A DNA stretch of 64,000 bases from Pochonia chlamydosporia 170 (taxonomy: Eukaryota > Ascomycota > Sordariomycetes > Hypocreales > Clavicipitaceae). The stretch spans positions 3,348,001 through 3,412,000 of the forward strand of contig NC_035790.1 of NCBI RefSeq assembly GCF_001653235.2. The letters are read 5' to 3'. Below the pieces are notes generated by a model. That model was not told where the DNA came from, searched no databases, and saw only the letters and a list, made by a program, of their open reading frames with translations. Shown one piece after another: positions 21,544 to 32,262 of this stretch. The position numbers and the translations under genes are program-made. Each line of letters opens with the position of its first letter. The stretch's first letter is position 1.

Positions 21544-24500
21544 TTTGAGTTTGTTGTCGTGATGATGGATGTGTTCAGGCTGTGCGGTGTCGTCATGGAC
21601 GTTGGAATGAGAAGACTCGATGACTCTATACTTATATTTGGAGTTAATGTGTAATGTGTTGTAGTCTTTTATCTTAAAGATTTCTGGAAATTGTTTAAAA
21701 AATACCAAGCAAGACTACATTATTTACGGGTTTGCCCATCGTGAGTGTTACGAAAGCTATCTTGAATGGTGTAGCGCACTCGTCGAGACGGCTCTTAGAG
21801 CAGGCTTCAGGCTTCAATCTCCGGGTTCGAAAATCGTACCAAAAGGCCCGGCCATGGCAATCAATAGAGGAGATGGCTACGCAAGTATTGGCGGCAGTCG
21901 AGGTAAATCCTGGGTATGTGTACATCAATGTTGCAGTTAGCCAAGAACAGCGACGGAAGAGCCACCATCTCCGGAGATGTCAACTTGATCTTGAATGAAC
22001 AGCCATCGCGGAGACTGAAGCTCCGTCTCCATTTTGCAAGCGCTAGCCAAGGCATGCCATCAAGAAAGGTATGTTTTATAAAACTCAATGGCGCACTCTC
22101 CAGCATTTCCTTGGACGAAGGGGATAAATGGGAATGTGCTCAAGTATCTGAGTGCAAATTGTATCTCCTCATACAGTAATTGTGAGCCGTTATACGGCTC
22201 CGAACATAAGCAATCGTCACCTACAGTGCACTTCCCCGGATTTACTCTCAGAGCCACTCCATGATGAGCACTGGCTAAGTTATCGTCGCGATCCTCTTGC
22301 GCAGTAGTCTCCAGAGTCCATGTCTGCCTGCACAAGCCGAATGCACGGTGCGACGATCACACAGACCAGTTGACCCCCGACAGCGAGGCTCGCCGCCCTA
22401 AGAACGAGGCGCTGCGCACTGACTTTGGGGGTGGAGATGACAGGCGGCACGGGCCACTCATTGTCAGGGGCCAGCCCATTGTATGTCTGGTCCTAAGTAG
22501 ACATGGACAAGGTGAGAGGAGCGAGAACCGGCATTCTTCAAATGGACGATTTGGTGGCGATGGATTGTTGCATGCTGGGTTACATACCGGCATTTTTGTC
22601 AAGTTGCCATTCTCGCCATCGTGGAACTTGATGGCAGATTGTTGAAGGGAAAAAAGACATGGAGTCTCAAAATTTAGGTTGGGCCATTGATGCCTTACTT
22701 GTCTGGCATGATCTCATGTCAACTGGTTCGCTCCTGCCCTGTCTGCATTGCATATGCGGTCTCGGCCGTCGCCATCTGGGTCTCATGAAGAAGCTGTCGG
22801 AGGATACCTCGTGCAAAAACAGTATACTGACTTGTCATTTGGGTACATGTACTATATTTCACAAGCACGCTGGCATTGTTGCAAGCTTGCAACGTGACAC
22901 GATTGCACCACCGGTAAGTCTATTGGGGGAAGCCGGGAAACGGTACAGTCAGCGAGATGTCTCTGTTGTTGGTTCGTTGCAGTGGATGATGATCGATCTT
23001 ACGCAACTCGTGCCTCTGAAGCTGCCCCGATTCAGCAAATCTAATTCTTGTCTTGCAGATTATTTCCTGTTGTTGGTTATCGAAATGTCAACCCTCAGGT
23101 TCTGGGCTGAAACGGAGGCGCAGGCCTTGCCACTCGTGAACTTGACGAGAGTCCGTGAGGTCCAACTTGACCAAACTTGCGCCAACCCACTTGTTATCAT
23201 CTGCCTGTCTGTGGCACTTGCACAAAGGTCTGCGGGCAGATAAAGATACAGATACAGACGGGCCAATACTCCACAGGATGTCGAATCCGCTTATGCGGTG
23301 ATGGGGTTAGAGCTATCACAAATGGTGCATATGACAGTTGTCATCAATGCTCATGGTCTGCTTGTCAAGAGTCTCGATTCTTTTTCTTCCTCGCAACCAT
23401 CTCAAGCACCTCGGTAGCTCGAACGCAATCTATGCGTTTGGTGCATGTGCCAGCTTTGAGTTGGCAGTGCCTCACTTGCCTTGAAGAAGACGCGGCCTCT
23501 CATGTTCTTCGTTTGCTCTGGCGCACAGGAATGGATGCTGAATGTGGACGCGACTGAGCGCCATGCATGCACTTTACTTCTGGTGAAGCGGATATCCATA
23601 TGTCGGGTGAGACACTCCCAGGGGTCAACTGCCAGCTCCAGAGGTGCGGTATTCACAAGGGACAAAAAAAGTGTTGCGTAAATTCTATGGAGCATTCATG
23701 ATACTGGTTCCCTCAGGAGAACTGCATGTGCATCTTGAATGCGCCTTATCCTGTATCATGCTTTGTCCTTGGGAGGCATGGGATTATCAGAGCGTCCAAA
23801 CACCAAACTAGACGGAAGGTAGAGAGAGATATGCGCATCGGAAGTAAGCCCGCCCCCTCATCCACTTCAGTTGGTCTTTTCTCTTGGGCGAAAGGCACAA
23901 AATCGCTAGTTTAACCCAGAATAGTTTGCGCTGCGAATTGAAGGGTCCACGGCCAAGCTTGCGAATGGCCAATCAAGATGGCCATGATGGTGAGATGCAT
24001 CAACTGGTCTCTCCCTAAAACAGCACCAGCCTCGGTACGCGTGCCAAAAAGTGAATGTGCAGCCTAAAAAGGAGTCGCGGAAATAAGAGACGTGAGAAGT
24101 TTGAAGGGCCGGCCACTTCGGTGACATACTTGAGGACGTGCAACCTGTAAATAGCGACGCCAAGCAACTCGAGAATTGTCCGAGATCCGGATGTCAGAGG
24201 ATATAACACTGGGAAACGAGTCCATGTCTGGCTACTTCCACCTTGGTCCACGGGTCACAGACAATTGAAGCAATGAGACCAGATCAGACCAGATCAGACC
24301 AGACCATTGTTGACCTGGAGCTCAAATGGTCAGAGACTCGTGGCGCGACTAGACTGGATTGGATCGGAGCGGACATTTAGACTGGACCCAGGAGAAGTGA
24401 CGAGGCGGCGGCTGTCATCATCAGCTCAACTTTGACTCTCTGCTTTTTGGCTTTGCCTTCAAATCAACCCACTTGACCTACTTGCTTGTAAATTACCTTC

Positions 24501-24892
24501 CGCCACGCCTCTCCTTATCGCATTCTGGCCCTACTCCGATTCTCTTCCTTCTCATCCGCTCCTTCCCAACTGCTTTTAATTTGTTCCTCACCTCTATAAT
24601 CTCCATCTTCAAAGCTGCACCGTTTCTCAGCTTTCTCCAACTCCTTTTTCCTGGGAGCGCAACTTTTTTTTGTCTTGCGTCGTCATCCCCCGGACCCCCT
24701 TCGGCCCCTTCGGTCGCGCGCAACGCCATCGCTCCTTGTCGACATCGAACGACTGCAAAAACCCTGCTGCACGGACTCTTTGTCGTCGCGTCCATCAGCC
24801 CTAATTGTGTGGGATTCCGGACGTCCCTATTTCTCGTCCAACAAAGAGATTCGTCCCGTTCTGCAATTTACAGCAATTGCACGTCCAACAAA
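21544..24892. other. intergenic region and long 5' leader of PIS1
   Basis: No gene is supported in 3.3 kb. A frame at 22659-23243 (+) has no recognisable features and no splice-linked partners. The last 450 bases are pyrimidine rich and probably contain the PIS1 promoter and 5' UTR. The repeat at 24275-24305 lies about 590 bases before the PIS1 ATG. The frame starting at 24473 runs in phase into the PIS1 start, but its composition (Leu/Phe/Pro/Ser) suggests translated leader rather than protein. Confidence 0.45.
24275..24305 (+). repeat. AGACCAGATC tandem repeat
   Basis: AGACCAGATC occurs twice in tandem (24277-24296), followed by AGACCAGACC, so the 10-base unit is present three times with a variant last copy. 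It lies in the upstream region of the PIS1 gene. Confidence 0.65.
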
Positions 24893-25997
24893 ATGTCTAC
24901 CCGTCAGACCCGAAGGAAGTCCGCCAAGCTGCGCGAAGCTGCCGCAGCTGCAGCTTCGTCCGACGACGATCAGCAACAAGTCACCATGAATGGCAATGGT
25001 TCTGCTCACCACACGCCGGAAGTCGCGGAATCTGAGGAAGTTGAGAATATCTTCCTCTTCTGGCCCAATATCATCGGTGCGCAGCATCCTGGAGCATCTT
25101 GGGGCATCCTGTCCCGCGCTCTGTGTCGTCTTTGCTAATTAGCCATGCTTATCTCTAGGCTACATCCGTATCATTCTCGCCATTGCCTCGTTATACTATA
25201 TGCCTGTCCACCCTCGAACCTGCTCCGTCCTGTACGCTGTATCCTGCCTGCTTGACGCATTTGATGGCTATGCCGCTCGAATTTTCGAACAGTCCACTCG
25301 CTTCGGCGCGGTGCTCGACATGGTTACCGACCGCTGCACCACCTCCTGCCTGCTCGTCTTCTTGTCATCCGCTTTCCCGCGATGGTCGATTTTGTTCCAG
25401 GGCTTGATTGCCTTGGATTTCTCCAGCCACTATATGCACATGTATGCCACTCTTGTGGTTGGCGGCTCCGACTCGAGCCACAAGAACATCGACAAGAGCC
25501 AGAATTGGCTACTGAACTTGTATTACACCAACAAGGTAAGGTGGAATCAGCACAAGGAAATGTCATGTTGGGGATTAAAAGCTAATTTTCCATGTATCTA
25601 GACCGTCCTGTTCACCCTGTGCGCCCTCAACGAGCTCTTCTTCATCGGTCTCTATCTGCTGGCCTTTTCTTCGCCTTGGCTGTCTCCCCACCTGATCAAG
25701 AGTGTCGAAGAGACAAGTGGTGGCTACATCAATCCAGGTGCTCCGGTTAATACGTCGCTGCTCCGACAGATGTTCCCCGATCCGTTCAGTGCCTCTGCAT
25801 TGGAAATTGCTCGAGCCAACAAGATGGACTCCCTCGTCCCCTGGGCTATTGCTGGCATCAGCCTCCCTTTTATGGTTGTCAAGCAAGCCATCAACGGAGT
25901 CCAGTTGTACAACGCCGGCCAGTGGCTTGCCGAAGTTGATGTCAAGATGCGCAAGAAGAACGGCCTTCCGCGCAAAAACAAGGCTAAGGCGTTGTAA
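24893..25997 (+). CDS. PIS1: CDP-diacylglycerol-inositol 3-phosphatidyltransferase (PI synthase)
   Basis: Three exons, 24893-25076, 25159-25535 and 25602-25997, give 318 residues. The enzyme joins CDP-diacylglycerol and myo-inositol to make phosphatidylinositol in the ER membrane. The CDP-alcohol phosphotransferase signature is complete: DGYAAR-x8-G-AVLD-MVTD (D-G-x2-A-R-x8-G-x3-D-x3-D). An Ala/Ser-rich cytosolic N-terminus (about 50 residues) precedes the first membrane segment (IRIILAIASLYYMPV, split from the preceding WPNIIG by intron 1), and a basic tail (KMRKKNGLPRKNKAKAL) follows. The ATG at 24893 has AAA before it and starts MSTRQTRRKSAK; an upstream in-frame ATG at 24473 was rejected. 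Donor of intron 1 is GTGCGC, phase and conserved G-Y-I-R junction support it. Confidence 0.95.
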
Positions 25998-26810
25998 ATT
26001 TCGACTACGCGGGGATGGATATGACCTGACGCAGGCGTCGACGACGGCCGAATTACTCCGGTGTATAGATAGGCGGCCTATAAGCTTTGACTGGTCTTGA
26101 CGGCCAGTATCGCCCCGGTCAGGGTTGCAGGATGATGAGGGGACTTGAAGCCATTATATTTTCTTTACTTTGGACGCGGTGCATCTCCTTCGACGGGATG
26201 GATAGCGTGCCAACACCACACAACACAACTTTCGCTACGGTGACACGATAGAGCGTGCCTCACCAACATTTTAACTGCATGGATTGGCGTCTAGGGAATC
26301 GAGGAGGCTGGCGGGCCATAGGCATCGGGCGGGCTGGCCATTTGCATCATTTACAGCTATTCAAAGCTATGAATGAGTTTGGTGAGGAGGCGAGGCAACC
26401 AATATAGCCCTTTGGTCCATGTGAGGCACTGGTATCTTGCATGGGATCTATTTCTTGGGCAGGTTAATATTGGACTTGGTGCGAAAAATTCAAAAGGTTA
26501 TTGATTCTGTTTAGCTTAATTACTGGGAAAGTCCTTCGCTTTTACTTTTACTTTTACCTTTTCTTCTTTTTCTCCTCTGAAGAAGCGAATTTGGCTTGGC
26601 CATTTGGGCCGTTCTACGGACCTTTCGATCATATTGCTTACGGCACGGCATGAGCATTAATGGAGTGGAATGGAATGGCATGGAATGTGCAACAAAATGT
26701 ATTCGTGGATATCTTGCTATACAAACGCAATAAATCAATCCATCCAACAATTACTAAAAATCATCCTCATTTATCCATAAACTTTTCCAATCATGGCACT
26801 TGTGCTCACA
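25998..26810. other. 3' intergenic region between convergent genes
   Basis: The 813-bp gap lies between the stop codons of PIS1 (+) and FET3 (-). It should hold both 3' UTRs and terminators. A purine/pyrimidine stretch (CTTTTACTTTTACTTTTACC) lies at about 26538-26557. No gene is seen. Confidence 0.45.
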
Positions 26811-28899
26811 CTAGGTAGTTTCTCTGGCGGTGCTCGTACCAGAAGTTACATTTTGGGCGTTATCAGACTCCGACATGTCTGCGTCGCGGATGATGCTTGT
26901 TACGGCCCGGGGTGCTTCCTCAATGGGCTGGGAGAAGCCGTACCATGCTACGACGCAGATGCCCAGAATGCCAGTTATGCAGCTGAACACCAGGGCTACG
27001 ATGCCTCGTGTGGTGAATCTGATATGGTTAGTAGTGAATTGGGTTAGGAGGTGATGGGAAGGGTGCTTACCCTGCTGGTAGAGGTGCGGGGGCTTTATTC
27101 TCGCCGGTGAGGTCGAGGAAGTCGACGGTGTTGCCGGCTGCGTTGCCCTCGGGGAGGATGTTGGAAGATTTACAGGCTTGGAGGTGAGTAGGGGGGATGG
27201 AGAGCGTCTTTTGCAGCTCGGTGGGTGCTTCGACGAATGTGGCGATGAGACCGGATACGACGTGCCATTCAATATGGCAGTGGAACAACCAGATTCCTAT
27301 TCATGTTAATATGGTTGGCAAGGACATGAGATAGGAGGGAATATACCTGGGTTGTCGGCTTTGAATCGCAAAACCATGTTGCCGTTGGGCCAGATGACCA
27401 TGGTGTCGCGGCGCATAGGAACCTTGGGGAAGGTCTTCCCCGTCGCGCCACCCTCGTCCTCAAAAGTGCCGGCTGACTCGTTGGAGCGGTAGACGGCTTG
27501 GAAGTTGTGGCCGTGGAGATGGAACGGGTGGCGACCGCTGTCGAGATTGTTGACGACGATCTGGACGATTTCATTCTTCTTTAGGACGAAGGGGTGCGTG
27601 TATTCACCGTATACTCTGGGATCGGTGGCCTTGTCGCCGGCACTGAGGGCGGTGTATAGTGTGGGAACCTTGGGGTATGTGTAGGTGATGTTGTTGAAGA
27701 AGGCGTAGTTTGCGCCGTTGCCAAGGTTGTCCATGATTACGTCGAGTTCGACGGTGCGATCGGGCTCTGGGAGGAGTTCCATGCCATCGTAGGCTTCGAG
27801 GGTTATGTCATCAAAGGCATTTAGCTCATCGACAAGAGCAGCGGCTGGATAGTCTTTGGACTTGTCGTAGGTGAGCCAGCCAGTGGAATTGTAGTTGAGT
27901 TCAGGAGGTAATGTGTCGAAGAGAGTCTGAAATATTCCGCGTCAGTTCGTATGGAGACATCTCCCTAAGGAGAAACGGAGGCGAAAGAAGTTCTTACCGT
28001 ATCCATGCTTGCGACAATGGGGTAATTTGCGGATGTTTCGTTTTTGGTTGTCAAAAGAAAGCTCACTCTCTGAGCGGCGGCGATATATACCATTTCAGCT
28101 TCTGCATCCTTTGTGTATACTCCGTCTACCTCGACGATGCGTATCTTGTGGCCTTCGATCCATAGGTATTGGCCGGCAAAGGCTCCAATATTGACAACTC
28201 GGAACATGTACGTCTTACCGGGCTGGACAGAGACGGTTATGTTTTGAGTATCGTTCATGAGGGCCGCATTTGGGACTGGTTCTGCACCGGTTGGGTTGGT
28301 CTTGCTCAGAAACTGAGGAATGAGCGTTGCAATCTCATCATGGTACCAGTCCGATAGTGTTAGAACAATTTCCTCATCAACTTCTTTCTTGTACGGAAAC
28401 TCGGGATCATGGACGATAACAGGGCCACGCAGTCCGTCAGGGTACTGGCCATCGTTGTGAGAGTGATACCAGTACGTGCCAGGTTGGTTGACCTGAGCAT
28501 CATGTTAGCCAGCACTCTCTCTACACTTTCAAAACCTTGCGGGGCTATGAATCGTACAGTGAAGTTATATGTGAATGAATTGCCAGGTGGGATTGAGCAT
28601 TGAGTGACGCCTGATGGGCCGTCCATGTTGTTGGTTCCATTTTGGAACAGGCCGTGGAAGTGGAGTGAAGTCGACTGGTTTCCGAGCTGGTTGTTTACGT
28701 TGATAACAATGCGGTCGCCAACGTTGCACTCAATTCTGGGAATCGGCCATTTTCCATTGATGCCGATAACTGGTCGCTCAAACGCTCCGTCAGGATTGGC
28801 TCGGACCCAACTGACGTTGAAATCATGATTGATTGTCGCTGCGGATGCCAAGCTCGCTGACGCAGCCAAGACGGCAGCCAATCGCCCAAGACCCGCCAT
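26811..28899 (-). CDS. FET3: Fet3-type multicopper ferroxidase
   Basis: Five exons on the minus strand, 28899-28558, 28492-27998, 27926-27347, 27296-27071 and 27018-26811, give 616 residues; all phases agree. A signal peptide ([20 protein letters not shown]) is followed by three cupredoxin domains with all four copper motifs: [18 protein letters not shown] (after intron 1), [10 protein letters not shown] and HCHIEWH (after intron 3). A C-terminal membrane segment ([20 protein letters not shown]) places the oxidase domain outside the cell, as in Fet3, while secreted laccases lack this anchor. Fet3 oxidises Fe(II) to Fe(III) and passes it to Ftr1. The FTR1 gene starts divergently 2 kb away, which supports ferroxidase rather than laccase. 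The ATG at 28897-28899 gives the signal peptide directly; an upstream ATG would bury it. Confidence 0.93.
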
Positions 28900-29712
28900 C
28901 GAGATCCAGGGCTTGCCAAGCTGGTAGTTGAAGAAAGTTACCAAGTGTGAAGTTCGAAAAACCTGCTCAAAATACTCTCGCAACTGAGTGCCTTTGCGTT
29001 GGAGGGGATGGGTGACAATGGACGAGCCCGAGTCGCACCTTCCTCACTTAAGAAACAAGCGCACCTGCAGAAATCCGTTTACAAGCTTGCTCAAAAGCGT
29101 GCAAGTGGCAAGAAGGGAAGGAAAGGCTCGATGAAGCGAGGACCCTGGCTGCAGTCATATGGTTGTTAGCCAGTTTCTTCTCGCCCAGCCTCAAGTCAGT
29201 GCGGAACTCTTCAACCCTCTTCAGATGGATAAGATGACCCTGGCCCGTTTCTCAACTGATTAGATCAGACCGCATGGAACCAGCCGGGATGCACAGAAGC
29301 GAAGCCGGACCGTCGTTTCTTGTTGGATCACCAAGTACACGGATTCTGACAAGGGCTAGAACTTGTACTTCTCCACAACATGTGTGGATTCCCAAGAAAC
29401 GACCGACGTTTTCCTGGATGTTTTCTTTCAACCAACAGCAGCGACCTCTCGAAACTACACACTACCAACGGCCGCATTTGCGCTGCAGCCGACGGCCCAA
29501 CCCTCCTTCTTCGAGGACGACACAGTCAAACTGTCTGCTCTTCCCGCTGTTGGCGCACAATTGGGTTCTTGATTGGGCGTGGCGCAACGTGCAACGCCAA
29601 ACAGAGAGGGGTGGTGCCTCACCTGACGGAGAAAACTCGCTTTAGCCCTGGCCCTTGGGCTGATTGATTGTGATTGATTGATTGATAACTTTAGCTGAAA
29701 ATTCGACGACCC

Positions 29713-29721
29713 ATCTGATAA
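29713..29721 (+). promoter_or_regulatory. SreA/Fep1-type GATA site ATCTGATAA
   Basis: Exact match to the ATCWGATAA consensus of iron-responsive GATA repressors, 814 bases upstream of the FET3 start codon. Confidence 0.55.
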
Positions 29722-30572
29722 GCGGATCAATGGTGCGGTGGCTGATCTAGCGAAGTTTGGGCATGGACTTGCCAAATTGATATGATGATGGAGGACAAGG
29801 GTGAAGCAAAAATTCGTTGTCTACATCGGGGTCCGAGATGTTTACCTCGTACTTGCGGATTGACATGAAAATTTCCTGGGTAAGTTACGGGAATATCTTA
29901 TGATGCGCCGGTACAGGTCTGCAGACGGGTCGAGGTGACTGGGTCACATTGAGCTCAAGAATGGGAATCATTGTTCCGACTCGGGTCAATTCTTAGAGAT
30001 ACCCTGCAAATCGAATGTCTCTGATCCCTCTCTATCCCCACTTCGAGGGACGATGGTCGGTAAGCAGCTTGTGCTTCTCCAATCAAGCTTGTCAATGGCG
30101 GCAAATCTCATGCATCGCAGCATCTTCAGTTCGTTTCTTCAGTACAACCGTTTGGTTACATTGATGGTGTCTGAGTCTCTCCACCTTCTTGAACAAGACA
30201 TTCGACCGCCAGGTCATCCTCTGTTGGCAACGGCCCTGCTCGACCGTCTACGGGTGGCTCTCAACTTTTTCGTCCAACACAATTTTCTTCAACTCTTCCC
30301 ACTCAACTTGCGATATTTCAGCCCCCTGGCGCTCCCAATATTTCCAAACTTTGGTCCCCATTTCGTCGGCATCCTTTTGCCGTGTGGCTGGCGCGCTAAC
30401 CGACAAGAACGGAGGAGCTGAACAAGATTTTCCTAACCGACGGTCCTTCATCCAAGGTGGAACGACCTGATGTAGGGAGGGGTTTGTCTGAAGCCAGGGT
30501 TCGAGTTGATTTCGCTTGTCTAATCAATCAGGTGGTTCCATATGCCGATAATTTATTCAGGTCGTCTGGTTG

Positions 30573-30581
30573 TTATCAGAT
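30573..30581 (-). promoter_or_regulatory. SreA/Fep1-type GATA site ATCTGATAA
   Basis: TTATCAGAT on the + strand, an exact ATCWGATAA on the minus strand, about 300 bases upstream of the FTR1 start codon. Confidence 0.6.
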
Positions 30582-30801
30582 CCGAATTTTCTGACAAAAC
30601 GAGACCCATTCCCCCAACTTGAGCCTCTTGGCAATCGCTTGGCCCGCTTGGCAGTCTCGGCGTTTGGCTAGTAAACGTACCCTGCGAAGTTCCGCACCGG
30701 TGCAGTTGCGAAGATCGGCTCTCACCCTGTCACAGCTCACAACCCTGGTGCTTCGGCTCAGGTAAACTTGTTGGTTGCCGACATATTCCTGGCCATCCTT
30801 T

Positions 30802-30810
30802 TTATCTGAT
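30802..30810 (-). promoter_or_regulatory. SreA/Fep1-type GATA site ATCAGATAA
   Basis: TTATCTGAT on the + strand, an exact ATCWGATAA on the minus strand, 67 bases before the FTR1 start codon. This proximity would suit repression of FTR1. Confidence 0.6.
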
Positions 30811-30877
30811 CTCCCCAAAGCACAACCAACTTTTCGGCCAAAGTTGACTTCCTTCTCAACTCGGCGTTTCCTCCAAC

Positions 30878-32114
30878 ATGGCTAAGGACGTTTTTTCTGT
30901 GCCGATATTCCTCGTCGTCTTTCGAGAGACGTTGGAAACGGTCATCATTGTCTCCGTCTTGCTAGCATTCTTGAAGCAAACCCTTGATGGACCAGAGCGG
31001 GATGCAAAGACTTACAAAACCTTACGGCGCCAGGTAAGTTTTAACACCTCACCTTATATTCAAGCTTAATATTGACTCTCATAGGTATGGCTGGGTGTTG
31101 CTGCCGGTTTCTTCCTCTGCATGGTTGTCGCCGCAGCACTGATTGGCGTGTTCTACACCGTTGGATCCAATTCTTGGGACAACAATGAGAACTACTACGA
31201 AGGCGCGTTTTGTCTCTTCGCCGCCGTCATCATCACCGTCATGGGTGGCGCTCTTCTCAGAATCGGCAAGATGCAAGAAAAGTGGCGTGTCAAGCTCGCC
31301 AAGGCCATAGAGTCGCCCATCAAGGCTGGCTCCAAGGGTTGGATTGCCCACTGGCTCGAGAAGTACTCCATGTTCGTGTTGCCGTTCATCACAGTTCTTC
31401 GTGAGGGCATTGAGGCCGTTGTGTTTGTGGCCGGTGTGACCTTTTCAGCACCCGCATATGCCGTGCCCCTGCCTGTCGTTGTAGGACTTCTTGTTGGCGG
31501 CATCATTGGCTGGATTCTCTACAAGTAAGTTTACTCACAACCAATGTTTTGGTACTCGCCCTAACATGTGCCTAGGGGTGGCTCTTCTGCCAAGTTGCAA
31601 ATATTCCTCGTCGCTTCAACGTGCCTCTTGTATCTCGTTGCGGCAGGCCTCTTCTCCCGTGGTGTTTGGCACCTCGAGGCGCAAAAGTGGAATAATGCCA
31701 TTGGTGGCGATGCATCAGAAACTGGCAACGGCCCAGGATCTTACGACATCGACAAGAGTGTCTGGCATGTGAATGTAAGATTCTATCCTCACGTAGCAGA
31801 AAACTCAGGAACTGACCTATTTCCAGTGCTGCTCACCAACTTCCACCAGCGACGGCGGCTGGGGAGTCTTCAACGCCATTCTCGGCTGGCAAAACTCTGC
31901 GACCTACGGGTCCGTCATCTCATACAACGTCTACTGGATCTTTGTCATGGCCGGATTCATCCTCATGCGATTCAAGGAGACCAAGGGTCACTGGCCGTTC
32001 ATGAAGCCCAAACATTCAGTTGCTCAGGAGGACAGCCGCAGTGGCAGTTCCAGCCAGCAGGGTGGTGCCGCTGAGAAAACTACCAATGTGACAGAGAAGA
32101 CTACCACGGCGTAA
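30878..32114 (+). CDS. FTR1: high-affinity iron permease Ftr1
   Basis: Four exons, 30878-31033, 31085-31524, 31576-31774 and 31827-32114, give 360 residues. Ftr1 is the plasma membrane permease that takes Fe(III) from Fet3. Both iron-binding REXXE motifs are present: RETLE in the first helix (about residue 17) and REGIE in the middle of the protein. About seven hydrophobic segments are seen, and an extracellular loop with CC and DGGW after intron 3. The C-terminal tail is Ser/Thr/Lys rich and cytosolic, as in other fungal Ftr1 proteins. All introns are short (45-52 bp) with normal GTAAGT or GTAAGA donors. The gene is divergent to FET3 and the two almost certainly share regulation. Confidence 0.97.
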
Positions 32115-32262
32115 ACAACCTCCATCACAATCAAATCCAGTCATAAAAGGTTGCAAAGGAAGACGAATAATGAGGACATAGAGCGTGGTTCTATCCAAAT
32201 CTAGCAAAATTTGATACCAGAAGTTGCCAAAATTCAAGATATAGTTTCAACATCTCTCTCCA

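Larger units (their letters stand above)
28900..30877. promoter_or_regulatory. shared FET3-FTR1 promoter region
   Basis: This 1,978-bp divergent region has three exact ATCWGATAA motifs (29713-29721, 30573-30581, 30802-30810). About 0.03 such matches would be expected by chance on two strands with equal base use. SreA/Sre/Fep1-type GATA factors bind this sequence and repress iron uptake genes when iron is sufficient. The open frames within (such as 30053-30421) show no domains and are taken as chance. Confidence 0.65.

Noticed and set aside
21760..21860. tRNA-like sequence with GGGTTCGAAAATC
   Set aside because: A B-box-like word and a GTAGCGCACTCG-like A box are present, but the T stem does not pair and no acceptor stem can be formed.
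22659..23243. 194-codon + strand frame
   Set aside because: ATG start but no recognisable feature, neighbouring frames or intron signals; probably chance in a long gene-free region.
24473..24892. N-terminal extension of PIS1 from an upstream in-frame ATG
   Set aside because: The 140 residues are low-complexity Leu/Pro/Ser sequence from a pyrimidine-rich leader, and the downstream ATG has a better context and a family-like N-terminus.
26811..28899. secreted laccase
   Set aside because: The C-terminal membrane anchor and the divergent FTR1 partner fit a Fet3 ferroxidase better.
30053..30421. 122-codon frame inside the FET3-FTR1 promoter
   Set aside because: Leu/Phe-rich sequence without topology or homology; it lies in a region better explained as promoter.
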